Origin: Actinomyces weissii
GTDB lineage: Bacteria > Actinomycetota > Actinomycetes > Actinomycetales > Actinomycetaceae
Length of the DNA stretch: 64,000 nucleotides
Reading direction: 5' to 3'
NCBI RefSeq assembly: GCF_016598775.1
Contig: NZ_CP066802.1
Span: forward strand, 1,550,001 to 1,614,000
Shown one piece after another: positions 44,710 through 52,442 of the stretch (position 1 is the stretch's first letter; the number at the start of each line of letters is the position of its first letter). The position numbers and the translations under genes are program-made. The notes under the pieces were generated by a model. It was not told where the DNA came from, made no database searches, and was given only the letters and a program-made list of their open reading frames with translations.

Positions 44710-45450
44710 ATGTCAATACAGAACCCCGAAGTATTTCAGCGCCAACTTGCCATGCCTGATATCGGCCCCCGAGGACAAGCAGCTCTTGCGAGAGCCACTG
44801 TCGGAGTGGTCGGCGCGGGTGGACTTGGCTTCCCTGTTCTCAGTTATCTGGCAGCCGCAGGGGTAGGCAGTATCAAGGTTGTCGATTCTGACACCGTCAA
44901 TGTGACCAACCTGAATCGACAACTGTTCTACACATAAGTTGATGTGGGTGGTTACAAATCTCCGATCGCTGCCGAGCAACTATCCACGCGCTCCCCTTGC
45001 ACACAAGTAGTCGCGTCAGTCAGTCACATGACCGCTGAGAATGTAGCCTCGCTCCTAGAGGGATGTACGATAGTTGTAGACGCAGTAGACAATCTTGAGT
45101 CTCGCTATGTGCTCAGCAGATGGGCAGTCACTGCAGCAGTACCGGTAGTGTTCGGCGCTGTTGAAGAACTAAGAGGAGTGGTCTATGTATACAACCCTGA
45201 TTCAGACACTTCGCCTTGCTACGAATGCGTTTTCCCAAAGCGAGACAAGCCTCGAACCGCGCCAATTCCTATTCTCGGAGCAACAGCAGGAATTATCGGA
45301 TCGTGGCAAGCAGCGGAGGCCATCATGCACCTGTGCGGCCATCGGCACAGTCAGACGAACTTAATTCAGATGGACATCAAGCATTCTATACTGACGCGGC
45401 GCCCATGCTCAAGACGGGCCGACTGCTTTTGCCAACAAGGACGTTCATGA
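44710..45450 (+). pseudogene. E1-like ThiF/MoeB sulfur-carrier activating enzyme, in-frame TAA
   Basis: The full frame of about 246 codons has one internal TAA at 44935-44937. Before it are [17 protein letters not shown], the nucleotide loop [21 protein letters not shown] and [17 protein letters not shown]. After it are VDVGGYKS, VDAVDNLESRYVLS, VVFGAVEELRGVVYVY, zinc cysteines CYEC and CSRRADCFC, and PILGATAGIIGSWQAAEAI. The stop replaces the residue, usually Glu or Asp, that follows RQLFYT in the family. Intact, it would adenylate the carrier C-terminus. No frameshift or other defect is visible. The stop overlaps the next gene in ATGA. Confidence 0.85.
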
Positions 45451-46487
45451 ACACTCACAATGACGCTTACGGGCGGAGTTTATCACCATCTGAGTTAGAG
45501 GACAGTCTCCCACTTGTCTGCTATGAGAGGTCGCTCTATCACTTTGCAAGAAATCAAGCACTGCAGCATTTCTTCTGGCTCTACGCTGACAGACACTACC
45601 ATATGCATCATGTCCCGAACGTGAATGAAGCGCTCCAGTTCCAAGGCGATGGCCTCAGTCGCTTACTGAAACGAATTGAGAGTATTGAGACAGTACCACA
45701 CGAAGATATTCTTCCCCTGTTGCGCAACCGCCTCCGCCCCGGGACTCAGGCGCGTGCGATGTTACTAACCAACCGCCCCGATGGGACAGTATACAATACC
45801 AGCACACTTATCGAGGAGCCTTTTGACGACGGCTTCCTTGTAACTAAGACCAACGAGCAGAACCATAAGACTCGCACATATGTGTCAGGCAAGGATCTCC
45901 TGTCTCGGTTCTCCAGGTCCCCTGATAGGGTTTCCATAATCGGATTTCTCCACCTGGACCCCGGCCTTAAAGAGCAACTCTCCGGGCTCTCAGGCGCCAG
46001 GCTTCTCCGCTTCATCATGCTCGACCTGTACGGCTACCAGACTGCTGGAGAGGGTGGTATTTTGATGGACGGTCACGCAGTAGACGCATCCGCAAAGGCC
46101 CTATACAGGCTTGTTGACGAAGTTCAAGAAAACCGAAGTTCCATTATGAAGATTCAGACCGACAAGGGACTACAGCTCCGTTTAAACAAGCATATCGGTA
46201 ATAAGTTGCAGCCCTTGTGGAGGACATGGCGCCATCATCTCCTCAGAGACGCTGAGCTGGTTTCGCTTGCCCCCGAGGAGACTGTGCTGTCTTTGAAGAA
46301 AGCCGAAGATTGCTGCCAGCGTGATTACGCAGAGCTCCGTAAGCACTTCATACTATTCTACGGAAGACCTTCTGAAACCACTTTCAACAGTTATGTCCGC
46401 GCCCTTACCAGACTAGCCGAGACCCACCACGACTGGACACGATTAGCCGATAAATGCCTGACTTCAGTTATGCACGCCTCGCTGTAA
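45447..46487 (+). CDS. Unrecognised 346-residue island protein
   Basis: I do not recognise this family. The start ATG overlaps the E1 stop (ATGA). Visible features: LPLVCYERSLYHFARNQALQHFFWLYADRHYHMHHVP near the N-terminus is aromatic- and His-rich; the middle is mixed alpha/beta with PGTQARAMLLTNRPDGTVYN; and the C-terminal third is helical with several Cys/His (KKAEDCCQRDYAELRKHF, AETHHDW). There is no signal peptide or membrane helix. Its position between the sulfur-carrier genes and the ACP suggests a tailoring or condensing step in the pathway. Codon use is like its island neighbours. Confidence 0.6.
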   Translation: MNTHNDAYGRSLSPSELEDSLPLVCYERSLYHFARNQALQHFFWLYADRHYHMHHVPNVNEALQFQGDGLSRLLKRIESIETVPHEDILPLLRNRLRPGTQARAMLLTNRPDGTVYNTSTLIEEPFDDGFLVTKTNEQNHKTRTYVSGKDLLSRFSRSPDRVSIIGFLHLDPGLKEQLSGLSGARLLRFIMLDLYGYQTAGEGGILMDGHAVDASAKALYRLVDEVQENRSSIMKIQTDKGLQLRLNKHIGNKLQPLWRTWRHHLLRDAELVSLAPEETVLSLKKAEDCCQRDYAELRKHFILFYGRPSETTFNSYVRALTRLAETHHDWTRLADKCLTSVMHASL

Positions 46488-46496
46488 GGATCACTC

Positions 46497-46745
46497 ATGA
46501 CTAACTTTGTTGCATTGCTCCATGGGCTCCTACCTAAGGATATCCTAGCCCAAATCAGCTCTTCACCGCAGGATTATTTAGACCGACCGCTTACACACCT
46601 TGGACTAGATAGTTTATCGACCTTCGAAGTCCTAACTCGTATAGAGCAGGATCTCGGCCACGAACTGGACTACGAAACTATTGATCCTGACAGTCTCACA
46701 ACACTACGTGGACTGAGTAGCCTACTTGGTCGAAACGAGGTATGA
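46497..46745 (+). CDS. Acyl/peptidyl carrier protein
   Basis: An 82-residue carrier protein. LTHLGLDSLSTFEVLTRIEQDLGHELD contains the DSL motif whose serine receives 4'-phosphopantetheine, within a four-helix ACP pattern. It starts 9 bp after the unknown gene. The stand-alone adenylation enzyme and phosphopantetheinyl transferase downstream are probably its loading and priming partners. It is not the fatty-acid ACP: sequence and context differ. Confidence 0.88.
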   Translation: MTNFVALLHGLLPKDILAQISSSPQDYLDRPLTHLGLDSLSTFEVLTRIEQDLGHELDYETIDPDSLTTLRGLSSLLGRNEV

Positions 46746-46751
46746 GTTCTC

Positions 46752-47978
46752 ATGAGTAAGGTACTTATCTTTGCCGAGCCTTCCAGCATGCAGGCTCTGC
46801 GAACTGCCTGTGAGGAACTGGGCCACGAGCCAGTATTCCTTTCTGAGCGTGAAGCCACCACCCCCGAGCCGTTGCATGTCCTTAAAACTTTCGGGGACGC
46901 CGAGAAAACTGCAGCTGAGATACGTGAACGTTTTGCAGATCCTGTCGGTATTGTCAACTGTATTGAAGGGTACGTAGAACTTACTGAAACGTTGTCCCAG
47001 TTATTGAATCTACCAACAAAGAACGGTAAAGCTGCTTCGGCATTACGTGACAAGTCTGCCATGAAGAAATCTTGGATGGCCGCTGACGTCGCCACCCCAA
47101 GACTTTATTTTGCTGGCACAGAAGAGATTCCGCCATTAGAAAGCGACAACTTTCCGCTAGTCGTAAAGCCTGTATTCGGTGCTGCTAGTGCGGGTGTAAC
47201 TGTCGTGGACAACTTGGATGAGTTACAGCGTGCTCGTCGGGCCGTGCTCAGATTCAATGTTACGGCGCTTGCAAAAGAAGGACACGTTCATTCTGGAGTT
47301 CTGGTAGAGCAGTACATCGACGGGCCAGAATACTGCGTAGACCAGGTATGGAGCCAAGGACGTCCAGTCGCTAGCTGCGTTCTATCAAAAGGAGTTCCAG
47401 GCCGATCCGATCTTCTCGACCGTCTCTATATGGTCGACCCAACTATCCCCGATGGAATACATGCTCGCCTGGTGGACACGGCCACCAAGGCATGTGCCTC
47501 CGTAGGAGTTACCTGTGGGGCTACCCACACGGAAATCCGTATCGACCCCCGCGACGGCACTGCCTTTGTAATTGAAGCCGCTCTTAGACCTGGAGCCGGC
47601 TGTGGCTTGTACCCGGTCTACCAGCGCGCCTACGGTATCCCATTATTCAAAACCCTCGTAGCTGCGTGTACCGGATCTGATACTCCAGTTTACCCATCCG
47701 CCCCTCCTCGCGAATCAATGCGACACTATTGGTACAACACACCTTATATCGATTCCGGGTTCATTAAGGAGTTGAAAACTCCGCCCAACTTCTATAGTCA
47801 GCACCAATGCGTTGACAGGGTAATCTGGCGGCGCCGTGTCGGAGACTTTCTTCCTCGCGAGGGAACGACTTTCGGATACCTCGCCTGGTTCGAGGGCATC
47901 CTAGAGCCGGGAGACTCCCCTGAGGTCGTTTTGCAGGCAGCTGCCGCTGACCTTATTGTGAAGGTTGCTCATGACTAA
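46752..47978 (+). CDS. ATP-grasp carboxylate-amine ligase
   Basis: A 408-residue ATP-grasp enzyme. The central domain has NFPLVVKPVFGAASAGVTVVDN (phosphate loop and lysine), VLVEQYIDGPEYCVDQVW, and the metal-binding end THTEIRIDPRDGTAFVIEAALRPGAGCG, as in L-amino-acid ligases and BtrJ/carnosine-synthase-like proteins. The N-terminal preATP-grasp domain begins MSKVLIFAEPSSMQALRTACEELG. It probably forms an amide or ester bond between the carrier-bound or free acid and an amine. It starts 6 bp after the ACP gene and overlaps the MFS gene by 8 bp. Confidence 0.85.
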   Translation: MSKVLIFAEPSSMQALRTACEELGHEPVFLSEREATTPEPLHVLKTFGDAEKTAAEIRERFADPVGIVNCIEGYVELTETLSQLLNLPTKNGKAASALRDKSAMKKSWMAADVATPRLYFAGTEEIPPLESDNFPLVVKPVFGAASAGVTVVDNLDELQRARRAVLRFNVTALAKEGHVHSGVLVEQYIDGPEYCVDQVWSQGRPVASCVLSKGVPGRSDLLDRLYMVDPTIPDGIHARLVDTATKACASVGVTCGATHTEIRIDPRDGTAFVIEAALRPGAGCGLYPVYQRAYGIPLFKTLVAACTGSDTPVYPSAPPRESMRHYWYNTPYIDSGFIKELKTPPNFYSQHQCVDRVIWRRRVGDFLPREGTTFGYLAWFEGILEPGDSPEVVLQAAAADLIVKVAHD

Positions 47979-49230
47979 TTTTGTACTTCCTGCATTGCGT
48001 GATCCTAAACGTGCAATCCCTACCGGAATGCTAGTCTCGAATACCGGCAACGGAATGTACCTACTAGCGGTAAGCGTAATTCTTTATCGCTCGTCCGGCT
48101 CATCGGCAATGTTTGCCTGGCTGCTCGTCTACCAGTCTGCCGCGGTGCTTGGTATGCAGGTATTTGCTTCAGTGGGCGCAGACAGGGGCCACTCGCAGCG
48201 CCTCGCTGTCCTGGCCGAGATATGCAGGGCAACACTAGTTGCCTTTGGCGCACTTTTTGCAACCATGGGACACAGTTTAGCACTAGCCGTGACTGGGGTT
48301 CTCCTTAGTCTGGCACAGCCTTTTTTTCGCACATCGATCTTTAAGATTGGTCCACTCATCGCAGACGGTGAAGACCTTGCGCGCTATAATGCAAGAACCT
48401 CTACCTTTCAGCAGCTTGGCCAGTTCCTGGGCGCGGGTTCCGCAGGTGTATTAATGGGGTTCTGGCTATATCTACCCCTGTGGATCAACGCTCTAAGCTA
48501 CCTGGCTTCCGCATTCTTCACGTGGGTATGCACCGTTCCTGAGCAAGAGCCTTCGGTGCGATGGCGAACCTTCATCCCTCAACTCTTCCATCCGCAAAAG
48601 GCTGTACACGACTGGTGGGAGGCGTTCAAGTACTGCGTACACTCTCCTCTCATCTTCGGAATGTCTTTCTTAGCTGCCTCCGACCTGATATTCATTAATG
48701 TCATCAACATCGCCTACGCTCCGATGCTCTCTAGGCTAGGACTACAGGAGACCTGGATATCGGTATGGGACGTGTGTTTTGCCGTGGGAGCCATTGTTGG
48801 CGTCAATTTGTTTGGCAGGATGACGATTCTTCAGAGCCGATGGCAGGTTCCCGCCGTGTGCCTACTAGTGGAGGCGTTCCTTGCCTCCTATCTGTTGACG
48901 CAGTCAGCCTATACGGTGGCGATTGCAATGCTGCTGATCGGAACGATCAACTCAATCTCCGTTTCAGCATTCGCCTTCTTTCTCCAGACACACACCCAGA
49001 GAGCGATGATTGCCCGAATAGCAGGCGTAAGACAGTTCTGCCTTACCGCCCTTTCTGCGACACTTATGGGATATCTTTCCCACGGCATAGATCACAGCCA
49101 GTTAAGCGGTTTTATCCGAGTTAGTTCTGTACTTACGTTATCTGCGGTCGGAGTTGCTGTCTTGTTCGTTCTCGTTGGAAGACGCCGTTCACCATCCGTC
49201 GTACAGGGATGTGATTTACAGGATGAATAG
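47971..49230 (+). CDS. MFS transporter (island exporter)
   Basis: A 419-residue protein with about 12 hydrophobic helices, of the DHA/MFS_3-like group. It starts TNFVLPALRDPKRAIPTGMLVSNTGNGMYLLAVSVILYRS, with a charged loop GADRGHSQRLA after helix 2 and a central loop with RWRTFIPQLFHPQKAVHDWWEAF. ATG 47971 overlaps the ATP-grasp stop by 8 bp, and its stop overlaps the next start (ATGAATAG). In this operon it most likely exports the product or gives self-protection. Confidence 0.85.
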   Translation: MTNFVLPALRDPKRAIPTGMLVSNTGNGMYLLAVSVILYRSSGSSAMFAWLLVYQSAAVLGMQVFASVGADRGHSQRLAVLAEICRATLVAFGALFATMGHSLALAVTGVLLSLAQPFFRTSIFKIGPLIADGEDLARYNARTSTFQQLGQFLGAGSAGVLMGFWLYLPLWINALSYLASAFFTWVCTVPEQEPSVRWRTFIPQLFHPQKAVHDWWEAFKYCVHSPLIFGMSFLAASDLIFINVINIAYAPMLSRLGLQETWISVWDVCFAVGAIVGVNLFGRMTILQSRWQVPAVCLLVEAFLASYLLTQSAYTVAIAMLLIGTINSISVSAFAFFLQTHTQRAMIARIAGVRQFCLTALSATLMGYLSHGIDHSQLSGFIRVSSVLTLSAVGVAVLFVLVGRRRSPSVVQGCDLQDE

Positions 49231-50701
49231 TCCAGCAAACGCAATCTTGAGTTCCTTGGAGCACAACCGATCACGTACTGCAATTATCGACGGCGACACA
49301 ACCCTTACCTACGGCCAGTTACTCGAGCGGGCGCAGGAAGTTGCTGAACATATGACGCAGTCTTGTAAATCTGAACATAGTATGATAGCAGTACTGTGCG
49401 ACCGTTACTCTTTAGCAGTTACGGTTATCATTGGCTGCATCCTGTCAGGACGCCCTTATCTTCCTCTTGCCCCAGACACCCCTGCTGCTATGGTCGTTCG
49501 GCAGATGAGCAATGCCGGATCCCATTTTTTGGTCGCCGATAAGCTGCCGGTCGGACTTGGCTCATTAGTCTCACCATCTACCTCCCCTGAAGGCGCCTTA
49601 GGATTCTATACGCTAATGCAGCCTACCGCCTCAGCCAGCAGCTCTAATGATGCGTTATCCTCACAATGGGTTTACGCTTTGTATACTTCAGGATCATCAG
49701 GTAACCCTAAATGTGTTCCTCACGATTGGCATGACATCGAATGCATGGTGGCTTCTTACTCTCACGCCATTGGCCTCAATTCGGATGATCGCATCGCGAG
49801 TTTCGCTTCTATTGGTCACGACGCAGCGGTAGTTGATGTATTCTCAACCCTGCTACATGGCGCTACACTGATGCCTGCCAATCCTCGATCACCATTGACT
49901 CTGCTCAGCAGTGCACGTCGCATGATTACTCTCGGTGCCACTATCTGGCATTGTGTCCCGACGGTTCTTGATCTTTTAGCCAGCCACCTGCCGCCCGCCA
50001 GCATGAACGAGGTAAAAGTTGTTCTGGGGGGCGAAGCAGTTAGGCTCACCGCTCTCAAACATATATGGAATCTATCACCTGATGCCCAGTTCTACAGCCT
50101 TTACGGTCAAACTGAGTGTTCCGTCATTTCTGGATCCTGGATAACTAGAGACACAAGCGATACTATTTCCTTAGGTCATCCACTTGATGGCGTGGAATGG
50201 CGTACAAGTTCAGGCCCTCCGGGAGCCTCGCGTTTATGGATTAGTTCTCCCGCAGCTGCAACCCATAGAATCATCGAAGGTCGTTTCGTACGCACTCACG
50301 CTCGTTGTCAATGGCACGACACGGGTGACCTAGTCGAACTAAAAGGCGATTCGTTCGTCTTCGTGGGTCGCGATGACCAGGTGATTAACGTGGCCGGGCA
50401 TCGCGTTGACCTGCTAGAGATTGAGAAGTATGTCAACCAGATCGATGGAGTTCTCGACGCAGTAGCCGTTGCACGTCCCGCTTCAGATGGAACTACCTCT
50501 ATCGGTTGCGTGTTACACAGCGACCGTGGCAACATCTCAATTGCTGACATTAATTCTTTCCTGGATCTCCACCTGCCCCGCCGCCACCTGTTAACCGAAG
50601 TTCTTTGCTTAGATCACCCCCTTCCTCAGACCCTAAGCGGAAAACGAGACCGTAGAAGCGCTTCCGCCTTGCTGCCAGCAGGACCGGTCGGACACTTATG
50701 A
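49223..50701 (+). CDS. Stand-alone NRPS-type adenylation enzyme
   Basis: A 492-residue AMP-forming enzyme. Core motifs: A3 LYTSGSSGNPKCVPHDW, A4 region FASIGHDAAVVDVF with the Asp that usually binds an alpha-amino group, A5 FYSLYGQTECSV, A7 WHDTGDL, A8 GRDDQVINVAGHRVDLLEIE and A10 QTLSGKRDRR with the catalytic Lys. It should activate an amino acid and load the island ACP in trans; no fused carrier or condensation domain is present. The ATG at 49223 overlaps the MFS stop, and the stop overlaps the next start by 4 bp. All catalytic motifs look intact. Confidence 0.9.
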   Translation: MNSPANAILSSLEHNRSRTAIIDGDTTLTYGQLLERAQEVAEHMTQSCKSEHSMIAVLCDRYSLAVTVIIGCILSGRPYLPLAPDTPAAMVVRQMSNAGSHFLVADKLPVGLGSLVSPSTSPEGALGFYTLMQPTASASSSNDALSSQWVYALYTSGSSGNPKCVPHDWHDIECMVASYSHAIGLNSDDRIASFASIGHDAAVVDVFSTLLHGATLMPANPRSPLTLLSSARRMITLGATIWHCVPTVLDLLASHLPPASMNEVKVVLGGEAVRLTALKHIWNLSPDAQFYSLYGQTECSVISGSWITRDTSDTISLGHPLDGVEWRTSSGPPGASRLWISSPAAATHRIIEGRFVRTHARCQWHDTGDLVELKGDSFVFVGRDDQVINVAGHRVDLLEIEKYVNQIDGVLDAVAVARPASDGTTSIGCVLHSDRGNISIADINSFLDLHLPRRHLLTEVLCLDHPLPQTLSGKRDRRSASALLPAGPVGHL

Positions 50702-51369
50702 CCAATCTCCAGTTTCTAATTGGTGGACTCACCAGGTATGGATTAGTCGCGATAGAATCCTTCTCCCCGCTCCAGTGCATCCTGTTCCCTGAGGAGATTG
50801 CGTATCTTGAAGGCGCTTCTTTCGCTCGTCGCTCAGAGTTCAAGACTGTGCGCAGACTGGCGGCCGAGGCTCTTGCAACATTAAACATACGACGCCCCAT
50901 AATGGTTCCCTCTTATGGTGGCGCCCCAACCTGGCCCACTGAAGTAATTGGAAGCCTTACGCACTGCAAGGGATACGCGGCCGCCGCCATAGCCTATCGC
51001 GCCATCGTTGACGCGATAGGTATTGACGCCGAACGCAATATCCCTGTCACATCACGAACTTTCCAAATCGCCACTAATAAGACAGAGCAAGAATACCTAG
51101 ATACTGTTACATCCATAGATCCTACCATCACCAATCGCTTACTGCTCAGCGCGAAAGAAAGCGCCTTCAAGGCATGGTTCCCTAAAGAGCACAAAAAACT
51201 TTTGCTACGCGATATTAGGATAGAGATACATGCCGGTGGATCATTCTGCGCAAAACTCCCCATCGGCGGTCGAACATGTTCACTACATTACGGAAGATGG
51301 ATGCGGTCGGCAGACTTGCTGATCACAGCCTTTATTGTTCCCTCTGGCGAGTGGCCTACTCGCGATTAA
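50698..51369 (+). CDS. 4'-phosphopantetheinyl transferase (Sfp/EntD type)
   Basis: A 223-residue PPTase. Motifs: SLTHCKGYAAAAIA (the GSLSHC-like region), GIDAERN with the metal-binding Asp/Glu, and LLLSAKESAFKAWFP (the W/KExxxK motif). It transfers phosphopantetheine from CoA to the island ACP serine. It starts in the adenylation-gene stop (ATGA), is the last intact gene of the operon, and needs no change for activity as far as can be seen. Confidence 0.9.
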   Translation: MTNLQFLIGGLTRYGLVAIESFSPLQCILFPEEIAYLEGASFARRSEFKTVRRLAAEALATLNIRRPIMVPSYGGAPTWPTEVIGSLTHCKGYAAAAIAYRAIVDAIGIDAERNIPVTSRTFQIATNKTEQEYLDTVTSIDPTITNRLLLSAKESAFKAWFPKEHKKLLLRDIRIEIHAGGSFCAKLPIGGRTCSLHYGRWMRSADLLITAFIVPSGEWPTRD

Positions 51370-51518
51370 ACCTGATCCAGTTACGCTGGCTATATGTGAA
51401 CCCCTTACTCTTGACTCAGCCCGTTCTAGTAGCTTTTCCTAGTTGAGGACATAGTTTACCGGACGGTATGTTATTTTCTAGATATTGCCTCTTCCCATTT
51501 GAAGGTGTAGGTAGGATC

Positions 51519-52036
51519 GTGGACTGGGTGCCATTTCTCGGACAGAGGAGGTTTTTTGTCTCCTTTGATTCGATAGGATGGAGCCATGTCAAAGGCGAAG
51601 TACTGTGCTAAGTTTAAGGAGCAGATAGCGTAGGAGGTGGCCTTAAATGATCGTGCGATGGCGTCGGTGTCCGCTTCCTACTAACTGGCGCCCCAGACGG
51701 TAGTTAACTGGGTCACGAAGTACAAAAAGAGCACGTAAGCACCAAGGAGCGGCAGGCACACCTGAGGCCGTGAAGGTAACCTGCCTGAAGATACAGGTCC
51801 GCGAGCCGTGGCACGAGAACGAGTTCCTGATCAAGGCGGATTTGCTTACGAAGGAACAGCAGTGAGCAAGAACTACGATCCCCATTAATCGCGAGTAAGG
51901 CAACTACCCGGTCTTGGTGATGTGCCGTTGGTCAAGGGCGTCTTGGTTGGGCTACATGATCCTGGAGAAACCTGCCCCAAGCCCGTAGGGCCATAAGGAG
52001 GAAGGACTGGTCGAGATGATTTAGACCGAGTTCAGG
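51519..52036 (+). mobile_element. Degenerate IS3-family element
   Basis: TGGACTGGGTGCCATTTCTC at about 51520 resembles an IS3-type left end. A decayed OrfA follows at 51586-51865: MSKAKYCAKFKEQIA-stop-EVALNDRAMASV, later LAPQTVVNWVTKYKKS, then in another frame REPWHENEFLIKADLLTKEQQ, with at least four stops and a frameshift. A short OrfB start follows (about 51862-51990: [14 protein letters not shown]). The element is cut off where the fucI remnant begins, so no right end is seen. It is inactive and marks the right edge of the island. Confidence 0.75.
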
Positions 52037-52231
52037 GCCTCCGATCGCGGTCTTGGCGATCACGCAGCGCACGGGGGTGCCGTCGGGGTAGGTGAGGTTG
52101 GTGGAGATGAGCTCGGCGACGTCCTGGGCGAGCTGGCTCGTCTTCTCCTCCAGGGACTCACGGACCCCACGACGGCGTCCGTCGATCAGGGGCCGGATAC
52201 CGATGGCGGGGTAGGAGGCGTTCGGGGACAT
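51932..52231 (-). pseudogene. fucI: L-fucose isomerase, N-terminal remnant
   Basis: From ATG 52231 the frame reads [21 protein letters not shown], then [21 protein letters not shown] and [12 protein letters not shown], clearly the first 65 residues of fucose isomerase. From about 52037 onward the frame ([10 protein letters not shown] and on) is unrelated and derives from the IS3 remnant. About 520 of the usual 590 residues, including the metal site, are missing. It was the first gene of the fuc operon, divergent from fucA. Confidence 0.88.
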
Positions 52232-52276
52232 GGCAGGTTTCCCTTTCACTGGGCGGCTTTGACCAGATCACGCTTC

Positions 52277-52323
52277 TATGTGAGCGCAAACATAGTATGG
52301 TCACAGGTGGATCACGGCGTCAA
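52277..52323. promoter_or_regulatory. fucI promoter with LacI-type operator
   Basis: TATGTGAGCGCAAACATA at 52277-52294 is an 18-bp near-palindrome centred on CG, typical of LacI/GalR-family operators. On the minus strand TTGACG (52318-52323) and CATACT (52294-52299) are 18 bp apart, so the operator would cover the fucI transcription start. It also lies about 150 bp before fucA and could control both directions. Confidence 0.6.
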
Positions 52324-52442
52324 TATCCCAGTTGTCTTCCGCAGCCGTAGACATGAGAGCGCAATCATGAAACAGTGGTGGGCGCAGCCGCCGCAACGGG
52401 GCGCGACGTGGCGCCCGGACTGCAGGAAAGAGGAACACGCCC

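Larger units (their letters stand above)
43146..52036 (+). other. Inserted biosynthetic island within the fucose operon
   Basis: Base composition here is clearly less GC-rich than on both sides, and codons such as TTA, ATA and AAA become frequent. The island lies between a fucK remnant on the left and a fucI remnant on the right, both on the minus strand. Its own genes run on the plus strand and mostly overlap or nearly abut. Contents in order: JAB-FGE fusion, sulfur carrier, E1-like enzyme, unknown, ACP, ATP-grasp, MFS, adenylation enzyme, phosphopantetheinyl transferase, degenerate IS3-type element. No integrase or tRNA attachment site is visible. Confidence 0.85.

Noticed and set aside
43757-44937. 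Programmed readthrough or genetic recoding of TAA in the island
   Set aside because: Other genes of the same island end in TAA at expected positions, no special downstream context is visible, and decay nearby (fucU, IS3) makes nonsense mutation simpler. Kept only as something to test.
51586-51865. A functional transposase gene
   Set aside because: Only fragments of IS3 OrfA are readable, with several stops and a frame change.
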